From Setoptus koraiensis (lineage: Eukaryota > Arthropoda): a DNA stretch of 64,000 nucleotides. The position numbers and the translations under genes were made by a program. Below are positions 1 to 14,800 of the stretch, piece after piece. The notes below the pieces were generated by a model. It was given only the letters and a program-made list of their open reading frames with translations. It made no database searches and was not told the origin of the DNA. Location of the stretch: contig CM106586.1 in the NCBI GenBank assembly GCA_048013815.1, positions 16,740,001-16,804,000 on the forward strand, in the 5' to 3' direction. How positions within the stretch are numbered: the first letter of the stretch is position 1; every line of letters begins with the position of its first letter.

Positions 1-579
1 AATCACAGGGCCCACTCGCTGCAACTCAAACGGGATCTCATCAAACTGGCCAGATCGTTTCCGGTTTATTTTGCGCGCTTATATCCGGTCAACGGGCAAG
101 CAGTGCGGCCAGTGTGTGCAAACAATACTAGTTACAATGATGACACTGATCAGCGTCGCCGCAATAGGCGTGCCGGACGCCATCAAACGGGGCCCGGTTG
201 TTCGGGCGCCAGTTCGGGCGGACATCATTACGCCGTGGCCGGGCACGACAACAGCTGCGACTCGGGCGGCAGCTCGTGCAATCAGTCGGACGACGACGAG
301 CCAGAGCGCGACGACGATCGGGACATGATGGCCAGCGACCAGGACGAACGAAGTGACCGCATCGATTACCTGGGCATTCATCACTCGGGATTGCGCCTCT
401 TACAGGTACGCGAATGGTCGGGCGTGGAGGGCGAGCCCGTTCAGTTTCACCTGGTGGACACAATCAAGTACAGGGATTTGGCGCAAGTGTCCGTCAAGCA
501 ACAAGCGCACCGTCGTTCGAGCGTGCTCACCATCAGCTTGCGGTCCACGGGCTCGTGGCTGAGCGTGCACAGTCCACAG
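1..579 (+). CDS. MYO15A: Myosin XV exon: FERM 1, end of F2 lobe and most of F3 lobe
   Basis: Frame 1 is open from base 1 and ends in phase 0 at CAG|GTAAGT (579/580). It reads LARSFPVYFARLYPVNGQ, then an inserted Asp/Ser-rich stretch of about 80 residues, then YLGIHHSGLRLLQVREW and LRSTGSWLSVHSPQ. The last two segments match the F3 (PH-like) lobe of MyTH4-FERM myosins, where a hydrophobic strand is followed by H-S/T-G-L/I-R-L-L. The acidic insert between the F2 and F3 parts is unusual and probably forms a disordered surface loop. The exon starts before the window. Confidence 0.8.
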
Positions 580-3500
580 GTAAGTCGATATCGGCCCATA
601 TTGTTGGCTGAGATTTGCCATCATGTTGGCCTTAGAATTCTGTCTGAATAGAATGTCTGAGCAGTCAGAATCGCTTGAGAATTGAGATTGGTCCACGAGC
701 CATTGGAATGGGCCCGCATTGAAACTGTTCCGCGGGCACCCCCGCTTAATGTCCGATTGAGCGTCCGATTGAGCGATAATGGCCCAAGACGCAACAAACA
801 CGAGCAACAATGCAACAATCGATCTAGGCAGACCGGTCGTGATTGAGCTTTGATAATCAGAGTGCGACTAGTTTATTATCGCGGCCAGGTATCGTAATTA
901 CACAATGTAATTTACATTGATACCGTCAGAACAGATTGATGGCGTCACCATACGTTGACCAAGGTGTTAAATGATTTGACTGTGTGTGATTTAACAATGT
1001 AATCGCGCCAACAGACTCTGCGAACAGACTCTGCGAACAGACTCTGCGAACAGACTCTGCCAACAGATTCTGCCAACAGACTCTGCCAACAGATTCTGCC
1101 AACAGATTTGAATGCGAGCACCAAACCGTTAATTATCAAGCGTGCATTACGCATTACGCAATCGATGACATCGATCGGCTCGCCTGCTGGCTGACCGATC
1201 GGCGTTGCGTAATGCATCAAGCCGGCATAATCCAGGTGATAACAGTGTTATCATGACACAGGTGATAGAGGTGACACGAGTGACACGAGTGACAGGGCTG
1301 ACATTGGCGTGATCAGCTTGTCGGCCACACCAATATCAATGAGCCGGACAAGTGAGTGTTACGTAAGGCTGTGCTGAGATTGGCGATGCATCGCGATCTG
1401 GCGTGTCAACTAGCCACAAATTAGCATTGATTTCGGGCCGGGTGCCGATGGTTGGGTGGCCAGTGGCCATTGAGTGACCACTAAACTGACTGCAACAACA
1501 AAACTGACTGAGCTAACTGCAACAACTAAACTGACTCAACTGACCGCTGCACTGTCCAGCTAAATTGAGCTTATCAATTTCGGGCATCTAAATGAACCCT
1601 TGCTCAACAAAACCGCTGATACCTTTAGATAGATACCGGCAGATAGACGGCGTTGCGCAACAGTTAGCAGCCAGTAGCGGGCCACCCAAGCCAGCCAGCC
1701 AACGAACCGTTATCTCATCAATATCCATTGGGCATTTGCGTCAAGTTCATTCGGTTGGCTCGAGTGGCTCAATTGGCTCAATTGGCTCGAGTGGCTCAAT
1801 TGGCTTGTAAAATAACAAAATAGCAAAACATGGCAAGCGAAAATAGCCAGACAGTTACTTCTGGCACAGACAGAGACAGCCAGACGGCGGCCAGTTGGCT
1901 AAACGGCCAGGGCTGGGCCGGCTTTTTTCGTCGTTTAGTTGCTTATGCAACAAACGAGTTGGCGGCCACGCTCGCCAATTCCAATTGGCAGTCCGATCCG
2001 AATTTCGGAATGCGCGTTCGAATTTCGAAATGCGCGTTCGAATTGGCACTATTGGCAGTGTTCGCATTTCGAGCGCATTTCGAGCGTTCGAACAGCCAGT
2101 TCGAAGGCGCATTTCGGGCGTCCGTTCGGATTCTTCGCGCTTCTCTCGCTTACGCTGCGCAAGTTACGCAAGCGCACGTCGGGTTGCGCGCTCGCCACGA
2201 CCGACAGCAACAACTAGCGACTTTTATAGTGAAAGTTTTATTTCTCATTTCGATGGTCAACTCCGGCCAACGATGTCGCACCTAATGCCGTCGTTGGTCG
2301 GCGCCGCTCGCAAACAACCGCCATCGACACTTCATCATATGAGCACTTGTTGCTGCTGTCGATGTCGTTGTTGTTGTTGTTGCCGTTGTTGTTGTCGTTG
2401 TTGTTGTTGTTGCTGGCTACGTAGTACGTACTTGCGTTGGCCGGGCGAGCCCGTTTGTAGTCTGGCCGGCTATTTCGGTTAAATATTCAACAATATTTAC
2501 CTGTGCGCAATGTCAATATTCTCGGTCTGGCTGACGGGCTGGCGGGCCGACGTTGAGGCTGGCCGAGCAAACTTGAATGCAAAGCGAGCGAGCGCTCAGG
2601 TGAGTGTAATGAAGTTTAAATTAGACGCACCGACTGGCTGGGCTATTATTAAGTCGGCCGACTCACACAAGTCAACGACGCTTGTTACGCAACCGCCATT
2701 ATGCCAGCATTATCCAACATTATCTAACATGAGTGTGGCAGTATAAACACATTGGCATTTATAGACAAGCGCATTGGCTGCTTTGTTGAACAACTTTTGC
2801 GTCTGTTGTTGTTGTTGTTGTTGTCGTGTCCAAATCAAATCGCACACACGAGAGAGCCAATTTTTGTCCCGATAGTCGCTGGCTTAATTATATTACGTTA
2901 CGTAATACTGTATTGTGTAGACGAGCACACGACGCAACGACACACGAGCGACCATTTCGTTTGTTTGTCGTTTATTTGTTAGTTGTTATTTGTTAGTTGT
3001 TATTTGTTAGTGATACGGACGTAGCACCGTTGCAAAATTGTGTCAATTGTCAAGTGTCAGCGGACGTGCATTTCAGCCTTGCGACACTCCAACCAGGTAG
3101 GGCGCGTCAACGTTGCACTGCGAGCGAGCTCGCAGTCAAAAATCAGTCGAGAGCCAGTCGATAATCGAAGAAAAAGAGCCGAAAAGAGCCGAAAACGAGC
3201 CGAAAACGAGCCGAAAACGAGCCGAAAACGAGAAGTTCCAGCGACGAGCCTCAAGACTCGCGGATGCGAGACGAAAACGAGCCGCATTTGTGTTTGTGTT
3301 TACATTTGTTGAGACCAGCTAAAAATCACAGATAACAGAGAAATACCATACCAGTGTCGCATAGCTATTTTTGTGTCATTCAGCCAATTCATCAGTGCAC
3401 TAGCAGCAACCAATTCAGCAGCATCGCGCCCGTCAGCCAACAATAATGCTGAACTTCAGATAATCGGATAATTTGCATAAACATACAAATATCGCACATG

Positions 3501-6500
3501 CACACAACAACAGCGACAACAACAACAGCGACAACAGCAACAGCGATTGCGCAACTTGTCATTTTGTGCCTCACGCAGACCATGTGACACGCTGATGCGA
3601 GACAGGTAGTAAATCATTGCAGTTGCAGCGCCAGCATCAGTGTGGCCGTGGCTGGCAAAATAGCTTTAATAGCAATATAAATTATATAATATGAGTGTAA
3701 AGTTTGAAATATGTAGCAGATGTAGCAGTTGGCCAGTGAGCAGGCAGCGCAAGTCGCCATCAATCACTCGATATTTCACTATCGTATCACTTTGTTTGTT
3801 TTTTCACAAACTGGCGCCTCGTCGGTGCACCTCAGGTGCAGCCAATTAGCGACCAGTTTGTGAAAAGTGCGCCAATTTGTGAGTCGTGAATGAGTCTTGA
3901 GTTGGTCGCATTGAGCGAGTCTCTCAGTTGGCGAGTCTCTCAGTTAGCGAGTCTCTTAATTAGTAAGTCTCTTAATTAGTGAGTCTGCCAATTAGTGAGT
4001 CACACAATCTAGGGCCAGTGACACACCGTAGTGACTGATTGCCGAGTGCAATATGAGTGCCGCCTGTTTGCTGCAAGCGCCAATCGCACGCGATTAATGG
4101 TCAATTTGAAATGTTACAAACTTTGAAATTCAAACAGTTTTTAAAATTCAAAGACAGTTTAAATGGGCCCGCGATTGTGAATGAGTGCTTGTGAGTGAGT
4201 GCAATATTGCCAGCAGGCAATATTGACAACAACTTAGACTAACAACTTGTAAAACTTAAGCTCTGAGCTCGTTATGCGTCTCAACTCAACCACTTTTCGT
4301 TGCCGGCCGAAGCTGCAACGAAAAGTGATCTGAATGCAAATCTCGCTGCTCGTCACTGCAACTCGGCGCACTATATCATCGCGTCTTCAAATCGCCTCAT
4401 AAATACTAATTAATTAACGTTGACACTTATTAACGTTGTCACTTATTTTCATTTCACCGCAACCCTGTTTGCTTCATCGTTCACCCATCCAATTGCATCC
4501 CAACGACCACCAATTGTGACCGGCCGAATACGACCCACCAATTGTGACACAAAATAAATCAACAATAAAACTGCGCCAAACAAACGCAACAACCGGCCAC
4601 ACCGACAACGCGACATTGCAAATTGCCCACAACAGGCGGACGACATATGCAAGCTGATTGAACTGTTTGCCAGCGATTACAATCGCGTAAGTATCTTCGT
4701 TATGATCGTCATATGATCGTTATATGATCGTCATATGATCGTTATATGATTATGATTCGCATCTTGCCATCGCGAATTTAATCATATTTGAATCATATTC
4801 AACATTAATTTACTATCGTGTAATATCCGGCCTATGATGCCCGTGATGAATTTCGTGTCAATCAATTCATGATAAACTCATGATTGTTATTTGTCGCTGG
4901 CGAGTCATTATATTTGGCCAGCCGAGTTACTAGAGCATGCAATTACGAGCAGCGCTATAATTATATATCTGCTGTCTACTCATATAATATATGAGTAGAC
5001 AGTTTGTAAACAGTCTGTGAGACAGTGTCGTTAGCGCACTGGCAAATGTAAATGATGACGCTGTCGAGCTAGTTTGCTTTGTCCAGCCAACAGCGACACA
5101 AAACGGTTAGACTAGAGCCAGACAGGAGAGTGGCGAAATTTCACCTTGACCCAGGGCTTTATTTAGCGAGTTGATAGTTATGTAGTTGGCTGGCCAGACT
5201 ACATATATTAAGAGAGATCAATGAACGACTCGTTTCGCTGGCATTCTCATTGCCTTTTCAATCATGACATGTGATGTTGCTAATGATGATTTTTCATGAT
5301 CTGGCTCTCGTAATTGGCCAGCCATTTGCTAACAATTGGCAACAATTTTACAGTTGCAGTGTGTAACGGTTTTGCAAACACAACTTGTGAGCAATGATTG
5401 TTGCCGGCCGTTTGTTTGTCGGCGCTTGATGAATTTGGCCGCGTTGTGGCCAAATTCAGTCTGACAGACACTTGAGCCGCATTTCGGTGGCTAACTGGCC
5501 AGACTAAGTGGCGGCCATCAACTCGAGGCAGCGCTCGAGCGAAATTGCGGCTCCGCCGGCTCGCAATTGCGCGATGCAATCTGCGTTTCGGAGTTTGCGT
5601 TTCGGAGTTTGCATTTCGGCGCTTGCGTCTGGCATTTCGGCGCCGCAGTGCGACGACGCCGCGCAATCCGACAATGCAGAATCCGAGAATCCGAGAATTG
5701 CGCAATCCGAGAAATTCGAGAGTGCTCGAGAGTGCTCGAGAATTGTCTCGAATGGTCTCGAGCTCCGGCCGTCGAGCGACAATTGCCAGGTCACGGCTCG
5801 AGTGGCACGCCAGACGACAGGTGCCCATTGTTGCCGGCCGGCCGGCCGGCGCACAACATTGAATCTCGTCTCGGCGCCGTGATATCTGTCACATGATGTC
5901 GTCGTCGCGGGCTTGTTGTCTCGGCCGGCAGCGACAGTGTACGACATTACACGGCATTACGTAAGACATTATACGACATCACATAAGACATTACGTAAGA
6001 ATCTTATGATAAGACATTACGTAAGAGTCTTATGATAAGACGTTAGCGATCTTGTGCTCGCAATTCAATTCAATTGCAGCCACAATTCAATTTGATTCTC
6101 GTCACTTTGTTAGCGAAATCTGCTCGCCAGTCTGGAGCCATTTTGCAGCGACTTTGTGCTGCAAGATCGTTGCTGTTTGTGATTCAATTCTCGGCTCGGC
6201 TCAGCTCAGCGGGCAGCCGGCATCGCTTTCAAGCTCGCAAGCGAGTGCAAGCGACCCGCTGAAAAAGACAAAAGACATCAGAAAAAGAAATCCGAGAGGA
6301 AACGACCACTGATTGTTGTACAAAACGTTGCTCACAAAATCTTTCTTGCCAGGCCGAGTATCTCGACATGCGTCGATGTTGTGTGGCCGCCATGGAAATG
6401 GCGACACGACAGCAACGGCCGGATAATTGTTGTTTTAGCTGCGCATTGCACCACGAAACAGGCAGCTCGGACGGCAATACGACGGCGCTGCGGCAGCGAT

Positions 6501-8854
6501 ACGGCGGCCATACGACAGCGCCGAAATAGGCAAAATAAATCCGGCCAAACATGGCATGTTGTCGCCGAGACGGCGATCGCACTGTCTGATTTGTTTCGCT
6601 CCGCACTTGTGTCCGCTCTCGCCGAATCTCCGAATTTCCGAATCTCTAAGTTTGCGAGCTTCCGAATTTCCAAATTTCGGAAGTTCCGAATCTCCGAATT
6701 TCTGAGTTTCCGAATCTCAAAATCTCCGAATTCTAGAATTTCCGAGTTTCTGAATTTCCGAATTTCCGAATCTCCGATTTTCTGAGTTTCCGAATCTTCG
6801 ATTTTCCGAATTTCTGAATTTCTGAATCTCCGAATTTTAGAATTTCTGAGTATCTGAGTTCGCGAATTTCTGAGTTTCCGAATTTCCGAATCTGCAAGTT
6901 TCCGATCTTCCGAATGTCCGAATTTCGTCAAACGAAAACTGAAAAATCAAACTGTAAAGTGCCATCATTATCAGATTAAATTGTTGTCAAATATTTTCAC
7001 CGAAGCATTCAATCTCTGACATCATTATTATTAAATATGAAATTTCGGTCTTCTATTAGATTATATCGAAATCTTTATCGAAATTATTATTAATATTATT
7101 ACTATCATTATTATCGCCCGTGCAAACGATACCCAACGAAATGCCGGAAATGGCGCAAACAACCACCATCGACAACGGAATGCGTGCAGATGCTCAATGG
7201 AAGCCAGCATCTGCACAGCGGCCAACAACAACCGATTTACAACACACTCAAGCCTCATTCTAATTCTAATTATCCGGCGACAGGTGAGCCTCACAACAGC
7301 GCCAACAAGTGCCAGAAAGCAGCCAGCGGCAACAAACAACGAGCGCCCATAGACGACAACAAACAGAACACTGACAACGATGCTGTATTGGTTGATGATG
7401 ATGATCATGATGATGATCATTTCCAACAACGACAAACTGCAAATGGTTTCAATGCTCCATATAAAATATATACTTCACACAATGACCTGGATGACAGTGA
7501 ACGAACTGTTTCGTTTGACCTGGCCACTAATCAACAAGCAGCTGCTAATCACGTCAAGGTTGCAACAGGTGAGTCTCTTGTGCGCACATTTGTGCAGATA
7601 TTTCAAATATCTGCACAAATATCATATCTGTGCAGATATTTGTGCAGATATTTATCGAGACGCCGCTCGTGCGCATCCAGATAAATGGACACTCGCGTTT
7701 GCCAGATATTTATCAAGATGGAAATATCCCCGTCGCCCATAACATATCCACGCAATGTATGATTGCGTAATGCGTGAGTGGCGCCATAATTGTTGGCAGT
7801 ATCGACGACATGAACTGAAATCGGACTTAATGATCAGCTGACTTGTGTCAGTAATTGTGTCGGTAATTGTGTCGGTAATTGTGTCGGTAATTGTATCAGC
7901 GGTAATTGTTTGCTCGGTGTCCGTGGCGACCGGTCCACAGTTAAGGCACGATGATTGATCTGTTCAAATAATTGAGATAAGTGCCGCTCGCAATCAAAAT
8001 CGGCTCGCTGCATCACAAGCTGCACGTGAACAACAACAGGCTGCAAACAACGGCCATTACGCAACCAGTGACCTCGCCCATTGATAATTCTTTCCGATTA
8101 TTCCCATTTATCGGCTCACTTTCCACCCGATTATCACTTTTCAGCTGATCATTGGGCCGACTTTTGGGCCGATTGTTGGGCCGCCGACATTTTTCAGCCG
8201 ACCATTTAGCCGACCTCTCAGCCGATCATTCAGCCGACCTCTCAGCCGATCGTTCAGCCGACCTCTCAGCTGATCATTGGGCCGCTTCAGCGCGTTCCAT
8301 CAGCACCGTTACCGTTGAAAATTCATTTCGCGTTGCGTGTGAGTGCGTGTGAGTGCGTGTGTGTGCGTGTTGCCAGCGGATAAACGGATAAATGGCCACA
8401 CAATGATTGGCCTATCATTACATAATCATTTGATAATGGCACTCAAGGCGACGCAGTTTGTCACGCTTGTTTGCTACCACTAGCCCGATTCAGCTTCACG
8501 TTAGATTCACCTTGGGATCATTGTTGAGATCACTGTTGAGATCACTGTTGAGATCATTGTTGAGATCATTGCTGCGATCGCTATTGCGACCACTGTTGAG
8601 ACCGTTGCGTAACCTGTTTTATTCAATTTTTTTTTTCATTTTATTCTCTGCTGCCCACACGATGCTATATACGATTCTAGATGGCGTTATAAGCGGCCAA
8701 GAATCGCCACCATTTTTGGCTACACCACCACCAAAGAAACAACAACATTACAACCAGCAACAACAACACCAACAACAACACAGTAGCAACCACTCGTTGC
8801 AGCAGACAAATCTCAGCAGCAAATCGGACACAACGACCAACCAGCAGCAACAGC

Positions 8855-8885
<31 letters not shown>

Positions 8886-11800
8886 GGCAACAAGTGAAAA
8901 GAAAAAGAAGAAACGAAAAACAACCACAACAGGTGGCAGCACAGGCAGCACTATGGCCAGACAGTTGGCATCCTCATCTAATCGTCACCTACATAACTCA
9001 CAATTTGTTGATGATTCGACTATTACGTCATCCACTGTTAGCTACCACAAGCAGCAGCAGCAGCAACAACAACAGCAACAACAGCGTCTGTTTGATAGCG
9101 ACGCCTCGGCTTGGGTGGAGAGCAAGACGGTAAGTGAGGCACAATTGCATAACTAAACTGACTGGTTAGTTGTCGATGACATAAACTCGACGACATAAAC
9201 TCGGCGACATGAACAAGTGAAATTGGCACACTGATTTGCCTATCAATGTGGCTCGCATGCGACTCGACATTGTCGACAAAAACAAGCGCAGCAAAAAAGA
9301 ACTCTCCGGGCTGGAGTTGTTTTGCGAACGGGCTTGTTCGAGTTCTTAATCGATGAGACGCGAACGCCAGCGAACGCCAGCGAACGCAAGCGAAGCCTCT
9401 TTTTGCGCCGGCCAAGCGGCTCGCCCGATTTAAATTGTCAGCGCAAGTTGTCGGCGCCGATCGGGCCGAATCGCATGGAATCGCATGGAATCGCATGGAA
9501 TCGCATGGAATCGCATGGAATGGCTGCGAGTCGCTTCGAATTGCATCGCATGCAACCGGCGAACGGGCGATCGAGTTCGCGCTGACTGACTCCTCCAATT
9601 GAGCGCTGCGAAAATTGCCGGCGCTCGCTCGGTGGTGTTTTATGCCGACTGTGTGTGTGCTTGATATATTGGCGAAATGCGGCCAATTTCAATTGGCCGC
9701 ATCGCTGAGAACAAAGCGCCACCATATGATTAAGTCGCTGCACCTTATGACGCAACCCAACGTAACATACGTAATGCGATGTCGGCCATTGTTTGTGTGA
9801 CATAAATTACGTCATTGAATGGCTCTGGATGCTGCTCGTAGACGCACACTGCGCAATGCGCATCGAGCTCACCTTTGCGAACATCGGGCTCACCTTTGCG
9901 AACATCGGGCTCACCTTTGCGAACCCGCTCACTGGCGCTCGCAGTGCGCCTGACTGATCGCTGACGATCTCTGCCAGTTCGGACATCGATATGTCGCTCG
10001 GGTATCGATGTCGCTCGGATATCGATATGTCGCTCGGATATTTGAATCGCGCTCACGGAAATATCAAACTGCAAATTGTGTACGTGTGCACCGATCCATT
10101 ACAGATCCATTACAGATTTCATATCTGAGATTTGTTGCTGTGAGCGTGGGCACAAACGAGCGAGCGGCTTGCATGTTGTCGCTGTTGCGATCGCCATTGC
10201 GTCACTTGTGACCCCATAAAAACGAATGCAATGTCAGGCGTTGTATCAAACAAAATTCAACGGACAACTGTCAATTGGCGAGCCATAACTTGTGAGCTCA
10301 ATTGCAATTATTAATTATTGCAATCAGCTGGCAAGCCAGTTTGATACGTTTGAATACGTGCATACGCTTGATTTATGCCATGCAAATGCATAAATCAAGC
10401 GTCCACAATTTGACAGATGAAGCGACTCGCAACTTGCGAGCCAGTTGGTCAATTGGGCGCCGTTCGGGCGCGATTCCAGCGCGATCGAGTCGCGCAATTT
10501 GAGCGCAATCTGACTGTCAGATTCTGACAATTGTGAGCGCCAATTAATTATTGTAATTTCATTAGCGCAATTATCGCCGACAGGCGGACAAACTCTGTGA
10601 CTCACAGACTGTGAGCGCTCACAATCGCCGCTCGTCTCAATCGCCGAGACTCACAATTGTCAATGGCAGCGCCAGCGTCCGTCGTGCCAGCGTCCGTCGT
10701 GCCAGCGCCCGTGATTTATAATCACAGGTAATGACAATGATAGTGACATAATAGCGATGTGATAACGATAATGATATCAGAAATAAAAAACACAATGAGT
10801 GCACACGAGGCCATATCGCACGAGGGGCGCAAGTGCAATTATTATCGTTATTAATCAATTATTATAAACAGCGTCATGAGCGTCGCCTGTCATGACATGA
10901 CATAAACCCAACGAAAGTGTCGGCAATAAAACTGGCGACAGAATGAATGCGATTTGTGTCAATTTGTGTCAATTTGTGGCGGTCACGACTTGCGACTTTG
11001 TTGGCGAATTTGGCACAGATTGATTGACGGGCACGGACAAACTTGTTGCCGATTGTCGACACACACACACACACACACGGCGAGAGGCACAGAATAGGCT
11101 GCTCGCCCTCTTCGTTGCATCACCTGTAATTGGCCAGCGAAATGGTCAGTGGTCGGTCAAGCTCGGCAGCGGCCATTTTCGGTGGCCGCAAGGGCGCACA
11201 AGCGCTCGCATTGGAGCCGCAAGTTCAAGCGGCCAAGTTCGAGCACATATATACTGTGCATGTTGCGTAATGCGCATGCAGTTTGCGACTTTGTCAGCTG
11301 ACCGTCAGCTGACTGTCAGCTGACTGTCAGCTGACTGTCAACCGACTGTCAACCGAGCGCCAGCTGACCGTCTCATTGCCAATGACTCATTGCCACTGAG
11401 TCATTGTGAGGCAGCGCGCCAATGAGACGCTGGGTGCACGCCGTTGCTGGCCGCATATGTCATCTGTCATCTGTCATGTATCATCTGTCATGTATCAGTT
11501 GTCGTTTGTCATTTGTCAGTTGTCGCGTCTGTCATGTGGCGATGCCAGTGCAAACAAGCGCAACAAGTGTTTCAATTGGGCAACCCATTCAACACGAACA
11601 ACAACAACAACAACAACAACAGCAACAACAACAAATGGGCAACAAGTGTCACGCAATCGCAGTGGCAGCGATGGGTCACCAGTGATCACAATTTCATCAT
11701 TGTTGTCATATCAGAGATATCGATCGCAGATTGGCGAGATATTGATTTTTTACTTTGCTTCTGTTGGGTCGCATGTGCGGCCGGCCACTGACAGCCAACT

Positions 11801-14800
11801 AACTGTCAGCCAACTACAGCTAAACAGCTGACTAGCGAGCCAAGTGGCGAGCCAACGGAGAGTCAGTGGCGAGCCAATGGAGAGTCAGTGGCGAGCCAGC
11901 GGCGAGCCAACGCAGAGCTCACAAGCTCAACAGGTGGAGTGGGCAGCCGACAGGTAGAGCGTAGCTGCTGCTGGCGGAGAGAACAGGTGAGCGAGCCGTG
12001 TGCGGTTGGGGGCGTCGAGTGGGGCAAAATCGAAGCCAATTGAATAGCGACTTTGCAATAAAAAGACAAACGAAAGCAAACGCATTGTTGTTGTCGTTGT
12101 TGGTGTCGTTGGTGTCGTTGTCGTTGGTGTCGTTGTTGTCGAGCCACCAGACGACAACAGCAGCGTAACTCACCAGTCGCAAGACGATTGTTGTCAACTG
12201 CAACACATACGGCACAACGCAACGAAACACAACAGTACACAGCAAGCGTGTGTCGTGTGTAGGAAATAACGACAACTTGTTATTGTTGTTGCTCTATATA
12301 TTATGTAATTGTCGCCATTATGGTGGCAGTCGAGTTTGCGAGGGTTTTAGTAAAGCTTGCGAGCTGCACAAGCTCGGCCAAATCAGCTTGGCCAGCTCTC
12401 TGGGCAGCGATCTGACAAGCGACAGCGATCCGACGAGCGACAGCGATCCGACGAGCGACAGCGATCCGACGAGCGACAGCGATCCGACAAGCGACAGCGA
12501 TCTGACAAGCGACAGAGCGAGAGTGGAAAGTGAAAGAATCTGCCCCGTTCGTCGCTCGCCAGCTCACATGTGAAGCCACACACACACATTATATAACATT
12601 ATATAACATTATATAACATTATATAACATTATATAACAACACATATGACATAATACACATGATATATATACGATAGATATATGCAATTGGGCGAATACAA
12701 TATATAAAGATATAAAGATTAATATAGATTGCGAGCGGGTTTAGATGAGATTAGCGGCATTGTTGGCGTCGCGCTGATGTGAGCGCACGATAATGCCCGA
12801 TGTAACCAACTCTCCATTCTCACAAACAAACACCGATACTAATGACTAATTAATTAGCGCACAGTTCAAACTTCTTGATTGGTTTCTGGCTCGGCTGTCG
12901 CTCGGCCGTTGCTCGGCTATTGCTTGGCTGCTGTTAGTTGGCGGTGGTTGGCGGCGGTTGCCAGCAGTCGCTATTGCGCTAACTACGGTTATCGGGTATC
13001 ATAATGGCTCGCAGGGCATTAGACAAACAAACTGCTCGCTGGCTAGACCCGAGCTCGCCCACTTATTATTGATTAACGTTTGTGTGTCACTCTGACAACT
13101 GTGTGTGTGTGTTACGTAACAGTGTGTCCCATTAGCTGGCCGGTCTGACCAGTTAATTAAACTATTGACAGATATTCGGGCCGTATCAGCTGTTGTTTGT
13201 GTTGCACTTTTGAGTCGTTGCTTGTGTTTGTTTTTTGTGGCTGGCGATGGCCGGCGATGCCAATCGCTGCCGATAGCCGATAGCCTGACACTGTCGGCCG
13301 ATAGGTGTGGTGCGCATGATACGGTTTCCCATAGTGCACAATCAACGCAACACAAACAAACAATTGCAATTAGAGCGCCAGTGGCATCGCATCAATGGCC
13401 ACTTGTCACACCACAAGCTCGCAAACTCGTTGAGACGCTCATACGAGCCTAAACAAGCCACGCTATCGGCACACTAAATAGACAAACATAAAACTATAAC
13501 AAAACTAAATCATCTCTCTCTTTCTCTCTTCTCTTCAATGTGACGCAACCAAACTACAACTACTCGCCTCTGAATGAACTCACCTCTGAATGAACTCACC
13601 TGCGGACAACCGTTGCATAACAAACTCACAACAACGCAACGCAAACAAACATATCGTGCGCCATAAAACACACGATATGTATATCGCGATATGGTGATTG
13701 CGTAACAACCGAACAACACACACAAATCAACACAAATCAATATCAATCGACAAATCGCCTCAACAAATCACGCCACCCGAATGAACCCCAATGAACCGAC
13801 CAACGCGCTCGTTGGCGTGACAACACCAACACGCTGCCCCATGTGACCGTTACGTAACTGGCACACAACTACAAATACCGTAATAATATCAACCAAAATA
13901 ACTCGACCCGTCGCCATATCGACCCATCGCTATATCAACGCCGCCGCATCATGTTGCCGGTGCGCCAATTACGCAACTTGGCATTTGTTTATCTGCAATT
14001 TGTTTATTGACAACGGCAAACAAATTCAATTGGCGTTCAATCCGTGCGTCGGTTGTCACGCTAACAACGATGCTCGCCGATGGTCGCAACAATGAAAAAA
14101 ATCTTGCGCTCCATCAAATGGCTTGGCAATCGCACTAAACGGCGCAACAATCACAAACAACAACAATCCGCAAATGATAAAAATAAACATAACAAACAAA
14201 CAATCAACAACAATCGGCCCAACATTGCAAAAAACAACCGCTCGCCCATTGAAATAAACACAACAACGCACAATGTGACAACCAACAACAACAACAACAT
14301 TGACAATTCGGATGATGCAACCATGGCAACCATGACATCGAAACCGATTGTGGCCGCCAACGGGCGCTTGCGTCACTCAATAAAATCATCACGCTCCTCT
14401 AACGGCGACGACTCGGACCCGTTCGAATGGATATCGCTCATCTCGTTCGACTGTCAATGCACCTGTCCTGTGCAACCCTTCACAACTAACGGTACGCGAA
14501 CAACAAACAACACGACAACAACAAACAATGCTGCTGTTCGTGCACAACAATGTCACAATGGCGCAACTGAACCCGCTGCAATTGAATTGTGCAATATCGA
14601 CGACAATGACGCAACATTACTGTCAACGGCAACAACGACAACAACAACAACAACAACGACAACAACGACAACAACGACAACGCCGTTTGTTGCGAACGTC
14701 GTCAACGATAAAAAACTGCATCAAACCGAACTGGCTATTGTGTCGTCCATGTCGTCTGGGTCGTCGCAAACGGCTGCGCTTAAAAAACAACCACTGACTC

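Noticed and set aside
4687-8680. Possible SH3 exon between the MyTH4-FERM units
   Set aside because: No SH3 signature (ALYDY, WW, GLFP-like) was readable in any frame, and the placed exons already join in phase.
8681-9156. Reading the poly-Gln exon on to the stop at 9154-9156 as the end of the gene
   Set aside because: A good GTAAGT donor ends the exon in phase 0, matching the MyTH4 exon; the stop would matter only if the intron were retained.
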